Of a stretch of DNA of 64,000 bases, positions 17,474 through 26,903 are shown piece after piece (position 1 is the stretch's first letter; every line of letters begins with the position of its first letter). The translations under genes and the position numbers were made by a program. The notes under the pieces were generated by a model, which worked only from the letters and a program-made list of their open reading frames with translations, was not told the DNA's origin and searched no databases. Source of the DNA: Fidelibacterota bacterium (GTDB lineage: Bacteria; Fidelibacterota; Marinisomatia; SCGC-AAA003-L08; TS1B11); contig CP070638.1 in the NCBI GenBank assembly GCA_020354025.1, positions 3,254,598 through 3,318,597 on the forward strand, given 5' to 3'.

Positions 17474-18780
17474 GAGGTTGTATTGTCAGAGCCTGTTTCC
17501 TGTTTTCAGTTTTCCTTGGTTTGCTGGCCTGCTCGCGCCCGGCAGAAGTTGAGACCACCGGCTTTATCGTGGATGGCCTCCAGGTAATATTCAAGGATAC
17601 CCCGGGTAACCCGGTAGTGGCGGGCGGATTCTACCTCAAGGGTGGTACGAACTATGTGGGCACCCGGCAAGCCGGCATCGAGATATTCCTTTTTTATACG
17701 GCCATCCAGGGTACCAAGACCCGTACCAAAGATGAGCTGAATGCCAGGCTGGAATCTATGGGCACAAGTTTCGATGTCGCGGCTGGATATGACTATACCG
17801 GTCTTACTTTCCAGTGTATCCTCGACCGCTTCGATCCATCCTGGGAGATCTTCACCGATGTGCTGCTACACCCCCGCTTTGATCCCCGGGAGCTGGAGCT
17901 GGTACGCCAGAGGATGATAGCGGTCATCGAGGCCGAGAACGACCGGCCTGGTAGGAACGTGAGGCGCGTAGCGAATGACCTATTTTATGAGGGCCACCCC
18001 TACGGCGTCAGCGTGCATGGCTTTGCATCAACTGCTGCCGGCCTGTCCCGCAAGGAGCTGCTACAGTACCACCGGGGCGATGTAACCAAGAACCGGGCCC
18101 TGCTGGTTATTGTCGGTGACCTGGACCTCCAGGATGTCACCCACCAGGCCAGGGAACTGGCCAGCCAGCTGCCCCTGGGACCGGAGCTGCGTCTGCCTGC
18201 CCTGGTCTTTGATCCCGGCAGGCCGGACCTGGCCGTAGCCCGACGGAATCTACCCACCAACTACATCCTGGGCCTGTTCACCGCTCCCCGCCCGGGGCAC
18301 CCGGACTACCCGGCCTTTACCGCCGCCATGCGCATACTGAGCGACCGGCTGCAGGAGGAGTTGCCCAACAGGCCCGGCCTGTCCACCGATCCCGGAGCAG
18401 GCTTTGACCGCCGGATAGCTAACCACGGCTACTTCCATGTAACTACGACCAGGCCGGACAGTACCGTGATGGTAATCTTCCAGACCATCGACCAGATGAT
18501 CCATGAGCCTATCCCCGAGACCCGCCTCAAACACGCCCTGGCCACTTCTATAACCCGCCAGCTATTGGATAATGAATCGGCTCTGAACCAGCTGGAGCAG
18601 CTGGCCTCATGGGAGATCGTGGGTGAGGATTGGCAGAAGGCGGATCAATACCTGCCGGAGGTCCGGGCCTTGCGGCCGGAGGACATCCAGGCGGTGATGC
18701 GCAAGTACGTGCGGAACTTCCACTTCGGGGTAGTAGGTGATCCCAGGCGGGTGAGCAAGCGGTTGTTTACGAGCCGTTAG
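17470..18780 (+). CDS. M16-like lipoprotein, no zinc motif
   Basis: 436 residues with a lipoprotein signal ending LGLLAC-S. The M16 fold is readable: VDGLQVIFKDTPGNPVVAGG, then RQAGIEIFLFYTAIQGT where the zinc motif should be (no His or Glu pair), VVAGGFYLKGG, and RPGLSTDPGAGFDRRIANHG in the C-terminal half. Many M16B systems are a heterodimer of a zinc-bearing and a substrate-binding subunit. Here both partners lack the motif. Translationally coupled to the previous gene by an ATGA overlap. Outer-membrane or periplasmic anchoring is inferred from the lipobox. Confidence 0.85.
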   Translation: MRGCIVRACFLFSVFLGLLACSRPAEVETTGFIVDGLQVIFKDTPGNPVVAGGFYLKGGTNYVGTRQAGIEIFLFYTAIQGTKTRTKDELNARLESMGTSFDVAAGYDYTGLTFQCILDRFDPSWEIFTDVLLHPRFDPRELELVRQRMIAVIEAENDRPGRNVRRVANDLFYEGHPYGVSVHGFASTAAGLSRKELLQYHRGDVTKNRALLVIVGDLDLQDVTHQARELASQLPLGPELRLPALVFDPGRPDLAVARRNLPTNYILGLFTAPRPGHPDYPAFTAAMRILSDRLQEELPNRPGLSTDPGAGFDRRIANHGYFHVTTTRPDSTVMVIFQTIDQMIHEPIPETRLKHALATSITRQLLDNESALNQLEQLASWEIVGEDWQKADQYLPEVRALRPEDIQAVMRKYVRNFHFGVVGDPRRVSKRLFTSR

Positions 18781-18803
18781 AATTATCCAGAACCACTAAA
18801 CGG

Positions 18804-21515
18804 CTATTTATACCTTACCAGCACTTGCTCCTCACGGCCTGGAGTGACCGTGGGTGTCTGCGTCCGGTTGTACAGCCGGCGGGCCATGTAGGGCACCTGC
18901 TCCTCCAGGTAGGCCTGAAGCTCACCCACTGTTAGGGACCTGTCGCCGTTCGCGTCCGCCGCCCCCTGCAGGCCCTTGAGGAAGTAGTAGGTATACAGGC
19001 TATGCTGCTGCTCGGGGTGCCAGGAGCTGATCTGGTCGCCTGAGGCTGAGGTCAGCACGACTCCCTCCTTGAGGCCCGCAGTGGGGTCCTCCACGGAAAT
19101 GAAGATTGGCGAGGCCTCCAGGATGAGCATCCCGGCCGCGCTGGCGCCGGAGAAGCAGGCGTCGATGACCACCGTAACGCTCCCGGCCCTGATCTCCCCC
19201 AGCTCTGCGTAGAACTCCTCCAGGGGCACGCCGCCGATCTTCACGTAGTTGGGATCGCAGTCCACCGGCACGAAGTAGCCCGCCTTTTCATCCGGATCGG
19301 GCGCGCCATGGCCGGTGTAATAGACGAACACATCGCTACCCCTGCGGGCGGCGTTCCTGAGTTTCTTCAGGGCCGTGCGGAAATTAGACAGCGTGGCGTC
19401 GCGGTAGAGGAAGATATTGCCCTCCCGGTAGCCCAGGGTGCGCATCAGATACTGCCTGATGAACTCGCCGTCCCGGTGGGCGTAGGTCACGTCGGGCACG
19501 TCCGGGTCGAGGTAACGGCGGTTGGCGATGATCAGGGCCACGGCATTCCTGCGCCGGTCGCGGCCCTGGGGAATATCCCGCTCGATATCAACGGACAGCC
19601 CACCTGCCACTTCCAACGCTCCTGTCAATTCCCCAGTTTTCCCTTCAACCACTACCTGCTGTATTGAGCGCACCGGCTGGTTGAAGGGCAGCTCCAGGGG
19701 TGCGTCGGCCAGGCCATATTTGCCATGCCGCTCGGTTAGAGTAGCGCTGACGGGTATCTCCCTGGCCCGACGGTTGGTGTAGATCTGGAACTGGATGTCG
19801 CGGTATGTGCCCGGCGGTAGGGTTCCCAGGTCGAACTCCGTTTCACTACCCGCGGCCGCGAATACGTTCTTCCCGATATTAACCCTAGCCTTCGTCTCCT
19901 CGGCCGTTCCCGCACCCCGGTTCTGCACCCGCACCATGATTGTCACGACCTCCCCCGGCTCGATCATGCCGTTACCCGAGGGCTCGTCCACCCCCACATC
20001 GGCCACCGCCAGCGCGGGCGGCTGGTAGGCGCGGGTCTCAAAGGTGATCTCGACCGGGTCCGGCTCAAAGCCATTGGCCTCAGTGAAGGCGCAGGTGAGG
20101 GTGGCCTGGCCGGTGGGTAGGTCCAGCCCGGCCTTGATGGGGATGCTGACCTGCTGGCTCTTACCCGGCGCGATTTCGCCGACATACCGTCTGGCGGGGA
20201 AGGAGAGGCCGGTGGCTTCTCCCATCAGTGACATTTCCACACCATACGCCGCCCCCTGGCCGGTGTTGGTGAGGGTGATCTCCAGAATTGCCTGCTCATT
20301 GGCATCCAGCACATTATCTCCCGAGGGCTCGCTGAAGGTGACTACGGCGGCAAGGGCGGGGGGCAGGGAGGGCTTTAAAATTCCTATGGGTGCTTCGCCA
20401 TCCAAAATCGCAGTGAGAAACTTGTCACTAATGTTTGCCTGAATTAGCCAGGTTTTAATAGTTTTATCCAAACTTTCGCTAGTCAGAGTCTTGCTTAGTG
20501 GCGTACTAACAATCTTTGGAGCGGCGTAGGCGAAGACTTCGTATTCACCCCGGGGGGAAACACGTAGGGCGCCGATTCCGCTGGCCTGGCCTAGATCGAT
20601 GGGTATGCCGTTCAGGTCCCCTCTGAGGAGCTCGATGGCGGGAGTGCGCAGGATGAGATCTCCCCGCAGGGTCCAGATACGGGCTTCGGCCACGGTAAGG
20701 TTGAAGGCAGATCCACGCTGGCCGTCGCTGAGTGGCTGGATCACAACGTCATCGCGGACCGTGAGCGTCAGGCGCACCGGTGGAGTGAGACGAACGCGCT
20801 CCATGTGGTGAAAGACAAGCCGCTCTTCAGTGAAGAATTCATCGTGCGTCATTAAATCGGATTCAACTTTTCTGAGCAGAACCACGTACTTTCTTATCTT
20901 GTGATGAATTGCCACCGCCGCCAGCCTTTCAGTTCCATCCTTGAGTAGCTGCCACCAGCCAGTCTGCTTCAGGGTGGGGAGCTCGGTCTTGATCTCGCGA
21001 GCCGCCGCGCGGGGAATCTCGATGGTGCCGCTGTCACCGGTGGCGCGGACGTGGAAGGGGAAGGTTTGGGCGTCGGCGTCGTAGGTGCCCAGGCGGATGC
21101 GGATAGGAGCGGGGTAGGGGACGCTGGTAAGAGTCTCGATTTCCTGCTCGATGGCCCGGTGGCGGTCGGCCTTCCTACGCTTATATTCCGGCTCCAGGCT
21201 CTGGCGAGCATCACGAGCGGCAGCCAGGCGGGCCTGATACTCGGCGGTGGTCTCGAACTCGCCTTTGGGGGAGGTGTCGGTCTGCTCCGCCAGGGTGGCT
21301 TCCAGCTCCTGCTCGATGGTTTCATCGAGCTTCCCCATCTGGTTGTTCAGAGCCTTGACCCGCGCCTTAGCCTGGACCAGCTCGGGGGACTGGGCGGCTA
21401 CTATGCTAATGGATGCGAGTAGCAGTAGACAGGTGACGGTAGGCGGGAGCGCAAAGAAAAATGATCTAATTCCCAGGCCTCTGGGTCCTCGGCGGCGAGA
21501 TTCTTTCAGGATCAT
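18804..21515 (-). CDS. Secreted caspase-family (C14) protein with CARDB-like repeats and EF-hand-like end
   Basis: 903 residues from ATG 21513-21515, preceded by GGAGG. The longer reading frame upstream adds a basic, unlikely N-terminus that would mask the signal peptide. Order: signal peptide (about 20-40), coiled coil (about 45-140, with KGEFETTAEYQARLAAA), a beta-rich region, two CARDB/NEW3-like domains with the paired signature EPSGdnvlD.nE and EPSGNGMIEPGE, then a caspase domain with His in VYYTGHGAPDP and Cys in VVIDACFSGASA, and a DANGDRSLTVGEL loop that looks like an EF-hand. Both catalytic residues are present. Role unknown; possibly envelope signalling or cell death. Confidence 0.88.
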   Translation of the reverse strand: MILKESRRRGPRGLGIRSFFFALPPTVTCLLLLASISIVAAQSPELVQAKARVKALNNQMGKLDETIEQELEATLAEQTDTSPKGEFETTAEYQARLAAARDARQSLEPEYKRRKADRHRAIEQEIETLTSVPYPAPIRIRLGTYDADAQTFPFHVRATGDSGTIEIPRAAAREIKTELPTLKQTGWWQLLKDGTERLAAVAIHHKIRKYVVLLRKVESDLMTHDEFFTEERLVFHHMERVRLTPPVRLTLTVRDDVVIQPLSDGQRGSAFNLTVAEARIWTLRGDLILRTPAIELLRGDLNGIPIDLGQASGIGALRVSPRGEYEVFAYAAPKIVSTPLSKTLTSESLDKTIKTWLIQANISDKFLTAILDGEAPIGILKPSLPPALAAVVTFSEPSGDNVLDANEQAILEITLTNTGQGAAYGVEMSLMGEATGLSFPARRYVGEIAPGKSQQVSIPIKAGLDLPTGQATLTCAFTEANGFEPDPVEITFETRAYQPPALAVADVGVDEPSGNGMIEPGEVVTIMVRVQNRGAGTAEETKARVNIGKNVFAAAGSETEFDLGTLPPGTYRDIQFQIYTNRRAREIPVSATLTERHGKYGLADAPLELPFNQPVRSIQQVVVEGKTGELTGALEVAGGLSVDIERDIPQGRDRRRNAVALIIANRRYLDPDVPDVTYAHRDGEFIRQYLMRTLGYREGNIFLYRDATLSNFRTALKKLRNAARRGSDVFVYYTGHGAPDPDEKAGYFVPVDCDPNYVKIGGVPLEEFYAELGEIRAGSVTVVIDACFSGASAAGMLILEASPIFISVEDPTAGLKEGVVLTSASGDQISSWHPEQQHSLYTYYFLKGLQGAADANGDRSLTVGELQAYLEEQVPYMARRLYNRTQTPTVTPGREEQVLVRYK

Positions 21516-21633
21516 GGTGAGACCTCCGAGCAAACGGTGTTCAATCAATTGTACAATAAGATGGACCGGGATGCAAGGATTGGCGGGATATAGCCAGCTC
21601 GACACCGGTAGCTCAATATCCGTAACTTGAGGC

Positions 21634-22917
21634 ATGGAAAACGACCGCATAGCCATCGTCGGCGGGGTACGCACTCCCTTCGCCAAGGCCTTCACCGACC
21701 TGACCGACCTGAACGCCTCCGACCTGGCCAAGCTCACCACTCAGGAGCTCATCCAGCGTCTGGACCTGCCGCCGGAGGCAGTTGACGAGATCATCTGGGG
21801 GGCGGTGCTGCCGACCATGAGCAACCTGAACGTGGGGCGGGAGGTGGCTATCGCCCTGGGGCTGGACCACGCACCCGGCTTCACCCTGGCGCGGCAGTGC
21901 GCCACCGGGGTCCAGTCCATCACCAGCGCCGCTGAGCACATTATGGCTGGCCAGGCCGGTGCTATCGTCGCTGGCGGGTCGGAGTCCATGTCCAACACGC
22001 CGGTAGTGTACAAGAAGCGACTGATCACAGCTTTGCTGAAGGTGCAGAAAGCCCGCAGCCTGGGGCAACGGCTGAAAAGCATCCGCCAGATCAGACTGCT
22101 GGATTTCATCCCGGTCCCACCCGCAATTGAGGAGCCCAGTACGGGCCTGTCCATGGGCCAGCACGCCGAGCTCATGGCGCAGATCAATGGGATCAGCCGG
22201 GAGGCGCAGGACGAGTATGCCCTGATGTCTCATACCCGGGCGGCCGCGGCCCGGAAGGAGGGCCGGGTGAATGGGGATATAGTACGTGTTTCCCTGCCAC
22301 CGAAACATGACAGCTATTTCAATGAGGACAACCTTATCCGGGAGGACGCGTCACTGGAGCAGCTGGCCCAACTACGGCCGGTGTTCGACCGCCGCCACGG
22401 CAGCCTGACGGCGGGCAATTCCTCGGCGCTTACCGACGGTTCCAGTGCGGTGATGGTCATGAGCGCGGGGCGGGCGATGGAGCTGGGCATGGAGCCATGG
22501 GGTTTTATCAAGGCCTATACTTACGTGGCAATTCCGCCCCGGCCGCAGCTGCTGCTGGGTCCGGCCTATGCCGTGCCGAAGGTGCTGGATCAGTCCGGTC
22601 TCACACTGGCTGATATGGACCTGTTCGAGATCCACGAGGCCTTCGCCGCCCAGGTGGTATCGGTAATCCAGAAGCTAGAGTCCGATGATTTTGCCAGGGA
22701 CGAGCTGGGCCGCAGTAAGGCGGTGGGCAAGGTGGATATAGACACGCTGAACGTCAACGGTGGCTCGCTGGCCTACGGGCACCCCTTCGGGGCCACTGGC
22801 GGGCGGATCGTTATAAACCTGCTCCAGGAACTGCGGCGGCGGGATAAAAAGCTGGGTCTGCTGACCATCTGCACCGCTAACGCCATGGGCGTGGCTATGG
22901 TGCTGGAGCGGGGGTAA
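21634..22917 (+). CDS. Acetyl-CoA acyltransferase (FadI/FadA-type thiolase)
   Basis: Last step of beta-oxidation: thiolysis of 3-ketoacyl-CoA. The 427 residues show the acylated Cys in ARQCATGVQSI, EIHEAFAAQVVSV (His in place of the common Asn, as in FadI), the NGGSLAYGHPFGATG His motif and the second Cys in CTANAMGVAMVLE. It is followed after 61 bases by the multifunctional FadB/FadJ-like gene, so the pair codes for a trifunctional-type complex. Divergent from the caspase gene with a 118-base gap. Confidence 0.93.
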   Translation: MENDRIAIVGGVRTPFAKAFTDLTDLNASDLAKLTTQELIQRLDLPPEAVDEIIWGAVLPTMSNLNVGREVAIALGLDHAPGFTLARQCATGVQSITSAAEHIMAGQAGAIVAGGSESMSNTPVVYKKRLITALLKVQKARSLGQRLKSIRQIRLLDFIPVPPAIEEPSTGLSMGQHAELMAQINGISREAQDEYALMSHTRAAAARKEGRVNGDIVRVSLPPKHDSYFNEDNLIREDASLEQLAQLRPVFDRRHGSLTAGNSSALTDGSSAVMVMSAGRAMELGMEPWGFIKAYTYVAIPPRPQLLLGPAYAVPKVLDQSGLTLADMDLFEIHEAFAAQVVSVIQKLESDDFARDELGRSKAVGKVDIDTLNVNGGSLAYGHPFGATGGRIVINLLQELRRRDKKLGLLTICTANAMGVAMVLERG

Positions 22918-22978
22918 GAATGAGTGGCAGCCTTAAGAATTACACAAGACTGCAGTTGCGGCAGGCAGACTGTATAAT

Positions 22979-25090
22979 ATGATACATTATAATATAGGCA
23001 ATGACGCCATTGCGGTGGTGACCTTCGACCATCCGGACGAACCACTCAATATTATCTCATTCCAGGCATTTTTACGGTTGGGTGAGGTACTGGACGAGCT
23101 GGCGGCAAAGGACGATCCCAGGCCGGTGGGGGTAGTTTTCATCAGCGGCAAGGCGGACAACTTCATTGTAGGGGTGGACATCAAGGATTTCCTGGGCTTC
23201 GAAGCCGCGGAGCAGGCTACCGAGGCCAGCCGCCAAGGGCAGCGCATCCTGGGTAAGATAGCCCGGCTGTCTTTTCCATCAGTGGCAGCCATCAACGGCA
23301 CCTGCCTGGGGTGCGGACTGGAGCTAGCCCTAAACTGCACAGGCCGTATCATTACCGATCACCCCAGGACCGTCCTGGGCTTGCCGGAGGTGAAGCTGGG
23401 CCTACTGCCGGGAACCGGCGGGACTCAGCGGCTGCCGCGGCAGGTAGGTCTGTCAAGCGCCCTGGACATAATGCTCACTGGCAAAAACGTGTATCCCTAC
23501 AAAGCCCGCAAGATCGGCCTGGTAGATGAGATCGTGAGCTCCGGTGTACTACTCGAGGCGGCGAAGAAGCGGGTACTGCAGCTGGCACATAATGAAAAGC
23601 AGCCGGCCAGGCGGAAGCAGCCCCTGGCGACCCGTGCCCTGGATGGGCCCTTCAAACAACTGGTCTACCGGGCGGCCCGCCAGCGGGTATTAGCCCAGAC
23701 CAGCGGCAATTACCCGGCCCCGCTGGAAATTCTCAAGGTAGTGCGAAAGAGTCCGGGACGCAGCCTGGCCCGGGGGCTGGAGCGGGAAGCAGAGGGCTTC
23801 GGCCGTCTGGCGATGACGCCCGAGCATAGAGCCCTCACGCACGTGTACTTCGCCAGCAGAGCCAGCAAGACGGCACTCAAAGCCGAGCCGCAAGAAGTAC
23901 GCCAGGTGGGCATACTGGGCAGCGGGCTGATGGGTTCGGGGATTGCCACCGTCTGCCTGGACAGGGGGCTCACCGTGCGGCAAAAGGACCTGAGCCTCGA
24001 TGCCCTGGCCGGATCGCGGACCCACATCCAGGGCTATTTCAACGACCGGGTGAGAAGGCACATCATCTCCAGACGCGAGGCCGGCCTGATCCTGAACCAC
24101 TACAGTGCCACTACCGATTATAGCGGCTTTCGACCAGCGCAGATGGTCATCGAGGCGGTTTTCGAAGACCTGGACCTGAAGCGAAAAATCGTTGCCGAGT
24201 TGGAAGAGCACTGTCCGCCGGAGACGGTGATCGCCACCGGTACATCGTCCATGCCGATCACCAAGATCGCCGAAGGAGCCAGACACCCGGAACGGATCAT
24301 CGGCATGCACTTCTTCTCACCGGTGGAGAGGATGCCTCTACTAGAGATCATAACCTCCGACTATACCGACGGACAGACACTGGCCACTGCCGTGGAATTG
24401 GGCCGCAGGTTGGGGAAGACAGTGATCGTAGTAAAAGACAGTCCCGGCTTTTATATCAACCGTATTTTAACTCCCTACTTGAACGAAGCTTTTAAGTTGT
24501 TAGAGGATGGTTTATCCGTCGACGATCTCGATCACTTTGCCCAACGTATGGGCTTCCCTGTGGGGCCGTGCACGTTATTAGATGAAGTCGGTTTAGACGT
24601 TGCGGACAAGGTGGCTGAAGTGATGATCGCGTTCTTTGGAGAACGCGTCGAGCCGACAGATCATAATCTGCGGTTCATGCAAGACGACCGGTTAGGCCGC
24701 AAGAAAGGTCGGGGTTTTTATATCTATGAGGGTGGCAAACGGGGCAAATCGGACAAGACCATCTATCAGCTATTGGATAATCCGCAGCGCAGGAATATCC
24801 CGTACGAGGAGGTACGGGACCGATTGCTGAGCGCTATACTAAACGAGGCGGCTTATGCCCTGGCTGAAGGCCTGATCGAAGATGCCTCGGCAGGGGATAT
24901 CGGCGCTATTTTCGGTTTCGGCTTCCCGCCGTTCCTGGGGGGACCCTACTGGGCAATGGATCAGATTGGTTTAGTGCCTTTCACTGAGCAGCTACAGCAG
25001 TTAGCGGAGCGCCATGGCAGCCGCTTTACGCCGGCGCCGGGATTGCTCCAGAGGGCTGAGGCAGGGGAACTATATTATCCCAGCTCCTGA
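22979..25090 (+). CDS. FadB/FadJ-like enoyl-CoA hydratase/3-hydroxyacyl-CoA dehydrogenase
   Basis: 703-residue bifunctional beta-oxidation enzyme. The crotonase domain (1-190) has the two catalytic Glu motifs, GCGLELALNCTGR and GLPEVKLGLLPGTGGTQRL. A linker leads to the NAD-binding domain (VGILGSGLMGSGIATVCLD, about 305) and the dehydrogenase domain with HFFSPVERMPLLEII and the late IFGFGFPPFLGGPYW. Start: the ATG at 22979 immediately follows a TATAAT at 22973-22978, so transcription must begin elsewhere or the site is a coincidence. Forms a complex with the preceding thiolase. Length matches the family (about 700-730). Confidence 0.94.
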   Translation: MIHYNIGNDAIAVVTFDHPDEPLNIISFQAFLRLGEVLDELAAKDDPRPVGVVFISGKADNFIVGVDIKDFLGFEAAEQATEASRQGQRILGKIARLSFPSVAAINGTCLGCGLELALNCTGRIITDHPRTVLGLPEVKLGLLPGTGGTQRLPRQVGLSSALDIMLTGKNVYPYKARKIGLVDEIVSSGVLLEAAKKRVLQLAHNEKQPARRKQPLATRALDGPFKQLVYRAARQRVLAQTSGNYPAPLEILKVVRKSPGRSLARGLEREAEGFGRLAMTPEHRALTHVYFASRASKTALKAEPQEVRQVGILGSGLMGSGIATVCLDRGLTVRQKDLSLDALAGSRTHIQGYFNDRVRRHIISRREAGLILNHYSATTDYSGFRPAQMVIEAVFEDLDLKRKIVAELEEHCPPETVIATGTSSMPITKIAEGARHPERIIGMHFFSPVERMPLLEIITSDYTDGQTLATAVELGRRLGKTVIVVKDSPGFYINRILTPYLNEAFKLLEDGLSVDDLDHFAQRMGFPVGPCTLLDEVGLDVADKVAEVMIAFFGERVEPTDHNLRFMQDDRLGRKKGRGFYIYEGGKRGKSDKTIYQLLDNPQRRNIPYEEVRDRLLSAILNEAAYALAEGLIEDASAGDIGAIFGFGFPPFLGGPYWAMDQIGLVPFTEQLQQLAERHGSRFTPAPGLLQRAEAGELYYPSS

Positions 25091-25114
25091 GTACCTTCTT
25101 AAGCCCACGTGAGT

Positions 25115-25864
25115 TTAAAAATAATAGTTCAGGGAAATACTGGTGTTGGTAATTCCCAAGGCTGTGCGGCCTTTGCTCTCCCATTCCGATTTCCATTCTA
25201 CCAGGCCTTCGTATTCATCAATGTGTTCGTCTTCAGAATGGTAGGAGTTGGTGATAAAGCTGAAACCATATTCTCCTCCCACAGCAAAATGTTCACTGAC
25301 AGGGTATTCTATACCGAATCCCAAGGTCAACCCAATAAAGTCCAGGACGTCATGAATCTGTTCTCGATCGGATTCATCTAATTCTGCCTTCCAGCTATCC
25401 TGGTCTTGAATGGTCCCGTCGCGGTGATAGTCGATGTAACTAGTTTCAATGCGGCCTGAGACTGAGGGTACGACCAGGAAGGCGCTCCCAAGGAGATAGG
25501 CTCTCAGGGGGATATTGACCAGATACAGCTTAAAGCCTAAATGGGGGAGCGCTAACAGGGCCTTCCCTTCATACTCTGAGGTGCTCTCCGACTGTTTATA
25601 TAGATCGCTCTGTTTATATTCACTCGTATTTTCATCATAGTACCACTGACGGCCATAGCTGGTAGATTGAGACTCACCATCGGCTGACAGTTTGAGCATA
25701 TCCAGACCTCCGTACACTGTCACCGGCCCCAGCTTCAGGCCGATACTAGTGCCGTTCACGGGCCAGCGTGACTTGAAAGAAACGGTCAGGCCTCTCTGTG
25801 CCAGGAGTGAAACGGGGACTATCAGGCCGATCAAGATTGCTGATGTCAGGATTTTTCTTTGCAT
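25115..25864 (-). CDS. Outer-membrane beta-barrel protein, unknown
   Basis: 249 residues from ATG 25862-25864, with AGGAGG six bases before it; the upstream in-frame TTG lacks a proper site. Signal peptide MQRKILTSAILIGLIVPVSLLAQ, then alternating aromatic/polar strands (GLKLGPVTVYGGLDML, FGIEYPVSEHFAVGGEYGF) and a final Phe (SISLNYYF), the end typical of barrels inserted by BamA. No named family recognised. Converges on the fadB-like gene. Confidence 0.72.
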   Translation of the reverse strand: MQRKILTSAILIGLIVPVSLLAQRGLTVSFKSRWPVNGTSIGLKLGPVTVYGGLDMLKLSADGESQSTSYGRQWYYDENTSEYKQSDLYKQSESTSEYEGKALLALPHLGFKLYLVNIPLRAYLLGSAFLVVPSVSGRIETSYIDYHRDGTIQDQDSWKAELDESDREQIHDVLDFIGLTLGFGIEYPVSEHFAVGGEYGFSFITNSYHSEDEHIDEYEGLVEWKSEWESKGRTALGITNTSISLNYYF

Positions 25865-26050
25865 GGTCAACCTCCTTCTTGGTTGGATTATGTCGCCGTT
25901 ATTAAATCTCCGACCTCAACGTACGGAATTTGAAGAACGGTGTTGTCAGAAAATTGTCACAGGATGGTCAAAGGTTGGTCATTGGGTGTTTCATTATGAA
26001 GCCGCCAGGGACTAACTTCAGGCAGTATGCCTATTGGATGAGCAGAAACA

Positions 26051-26467
26051 ATGGCTGACAATCCCTCCGACGCGCCCTTCAAGCTGCCTGAGACCTATTT
26101 CACCAGGTACCTCGGCATTCAGACCGCTTCTCCCGAGCCTGGCCGGACGACGGCGAAGCTGGAAGTACAGCCGGAGCATTTGAACGTTGCCGGGGCAATG
26201 CACGGCGGCCTGTTCATGACGCTGCTCGATACGCTCATGGGCCATGCCGTATTCACCTACCTGGGCGATCCCGCCGCCCGCTTCGCTACCAGCAGCATGA
26301 CGACCCACTTCCTGGAGGCGGTTCGAGGAGGCACCCTGACCGGCGAAGGCCGGGTTGTAAAGAAGGGGGAGCTCTACGTGGCCGCCGAGGCCGAGCTGCG
26401 GGATGGAGAGGATCGGCTGGCCGCCACCGCTGAGGCGATCTTCACTATGCTACGTACGGAGAGTTAA
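26051..26467 (+). CDS. PaaI-type hotdog thioesterase
   Basis: 138 residues. The hotdog signature is clear: LNVAGAMHGGLFMTLLDTLMGHAVF (the HGG with catalytic Asp region at about 60-75) and TSSMTTHFLEAVRGGTLTGEGRVV. It probably hydrolyses acyl-CoA or aryl-CoA thioesters. The next gene, ten bases downstream, is also hotdog-like, which fits a small thioesterase unit near beta-oxidation genes. Confidence 0.87.
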   Translation: MADNPSDAPFKLPETYFTRYLGIQTASPEPGRTTAKLEVQPEHLNVAGAMHGGLFMTLLDTLMGHAVFTYLGDPAARFATSSMTTHFLEAVRGGTLTGEGRVVKKGELYVAAEAELRDGEDRLAATAEAIFTMLRTES

Positions 26468-26477
26468 GATTCCCGTT

Positions 26478-26822
26478 ATGACCCAGTCCCCTGATCCAAG
26501 CGTCCCTTACATCACCCAGCCCGCGGATCATATGGCCGAGGGAGAGGCTAAAGTAAGTGGGAGTGGGCTTGAGAGCGAAAGACAGGTTATGGCCTTCGTG
26601 ATGGCCCTGTTTCGCGCTGCCCTGGATGCGGATTCCAATACCTATTCACCGCCTGAGATCTCATCACTGTCACTGGAGCGGCTTGGCCCGATCCGTGGGC
26701 GTGTCTACGGCCAGGCTTACCTCGAGCGTCCGGGCACTACCGTCCATTTCCTGCGGGTGCGCCTGTTTGACGATAAGGGCGAGCCGGTACTTTCCGGCAT
26801 GGCTACCAGCCACGTCAGCTAG
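26478..26822 (+). CDS. Hotdog-fold-like protein
   Basis: 114 residues from ATG 26478, just after the thioesterase stop. The pattern SPPEISSLSLERLGPIRGRVYGQAYLERPGTTV and VHFLRVRLFDDKGEPVLSGMATSHV matches the later strands of a hotdog domain, though the HGG helix motif is missing. It may be a partner or paralogue of the preceding thioesterase. Assignment is by fold pattern only. Confidence 0.6.
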   Translation: MTQSPDPSVPYITQPADHMAEGEAKVSGSGLESERQVMAFVMALFRAALDADSNTYSPPEISSLSLERLGPIRGRVYGQAYLERPGTTVHFLRVRLFDDKGEPVLSGMATSHVS

Positions 26823-26903
26823 GACTAACTGAGAGTAACTTATCTTTTTAAGGTCGGAAACGACTCACACATTGGCCGTTGTCAGAACCTATCCCGGGCT
26901 GGG

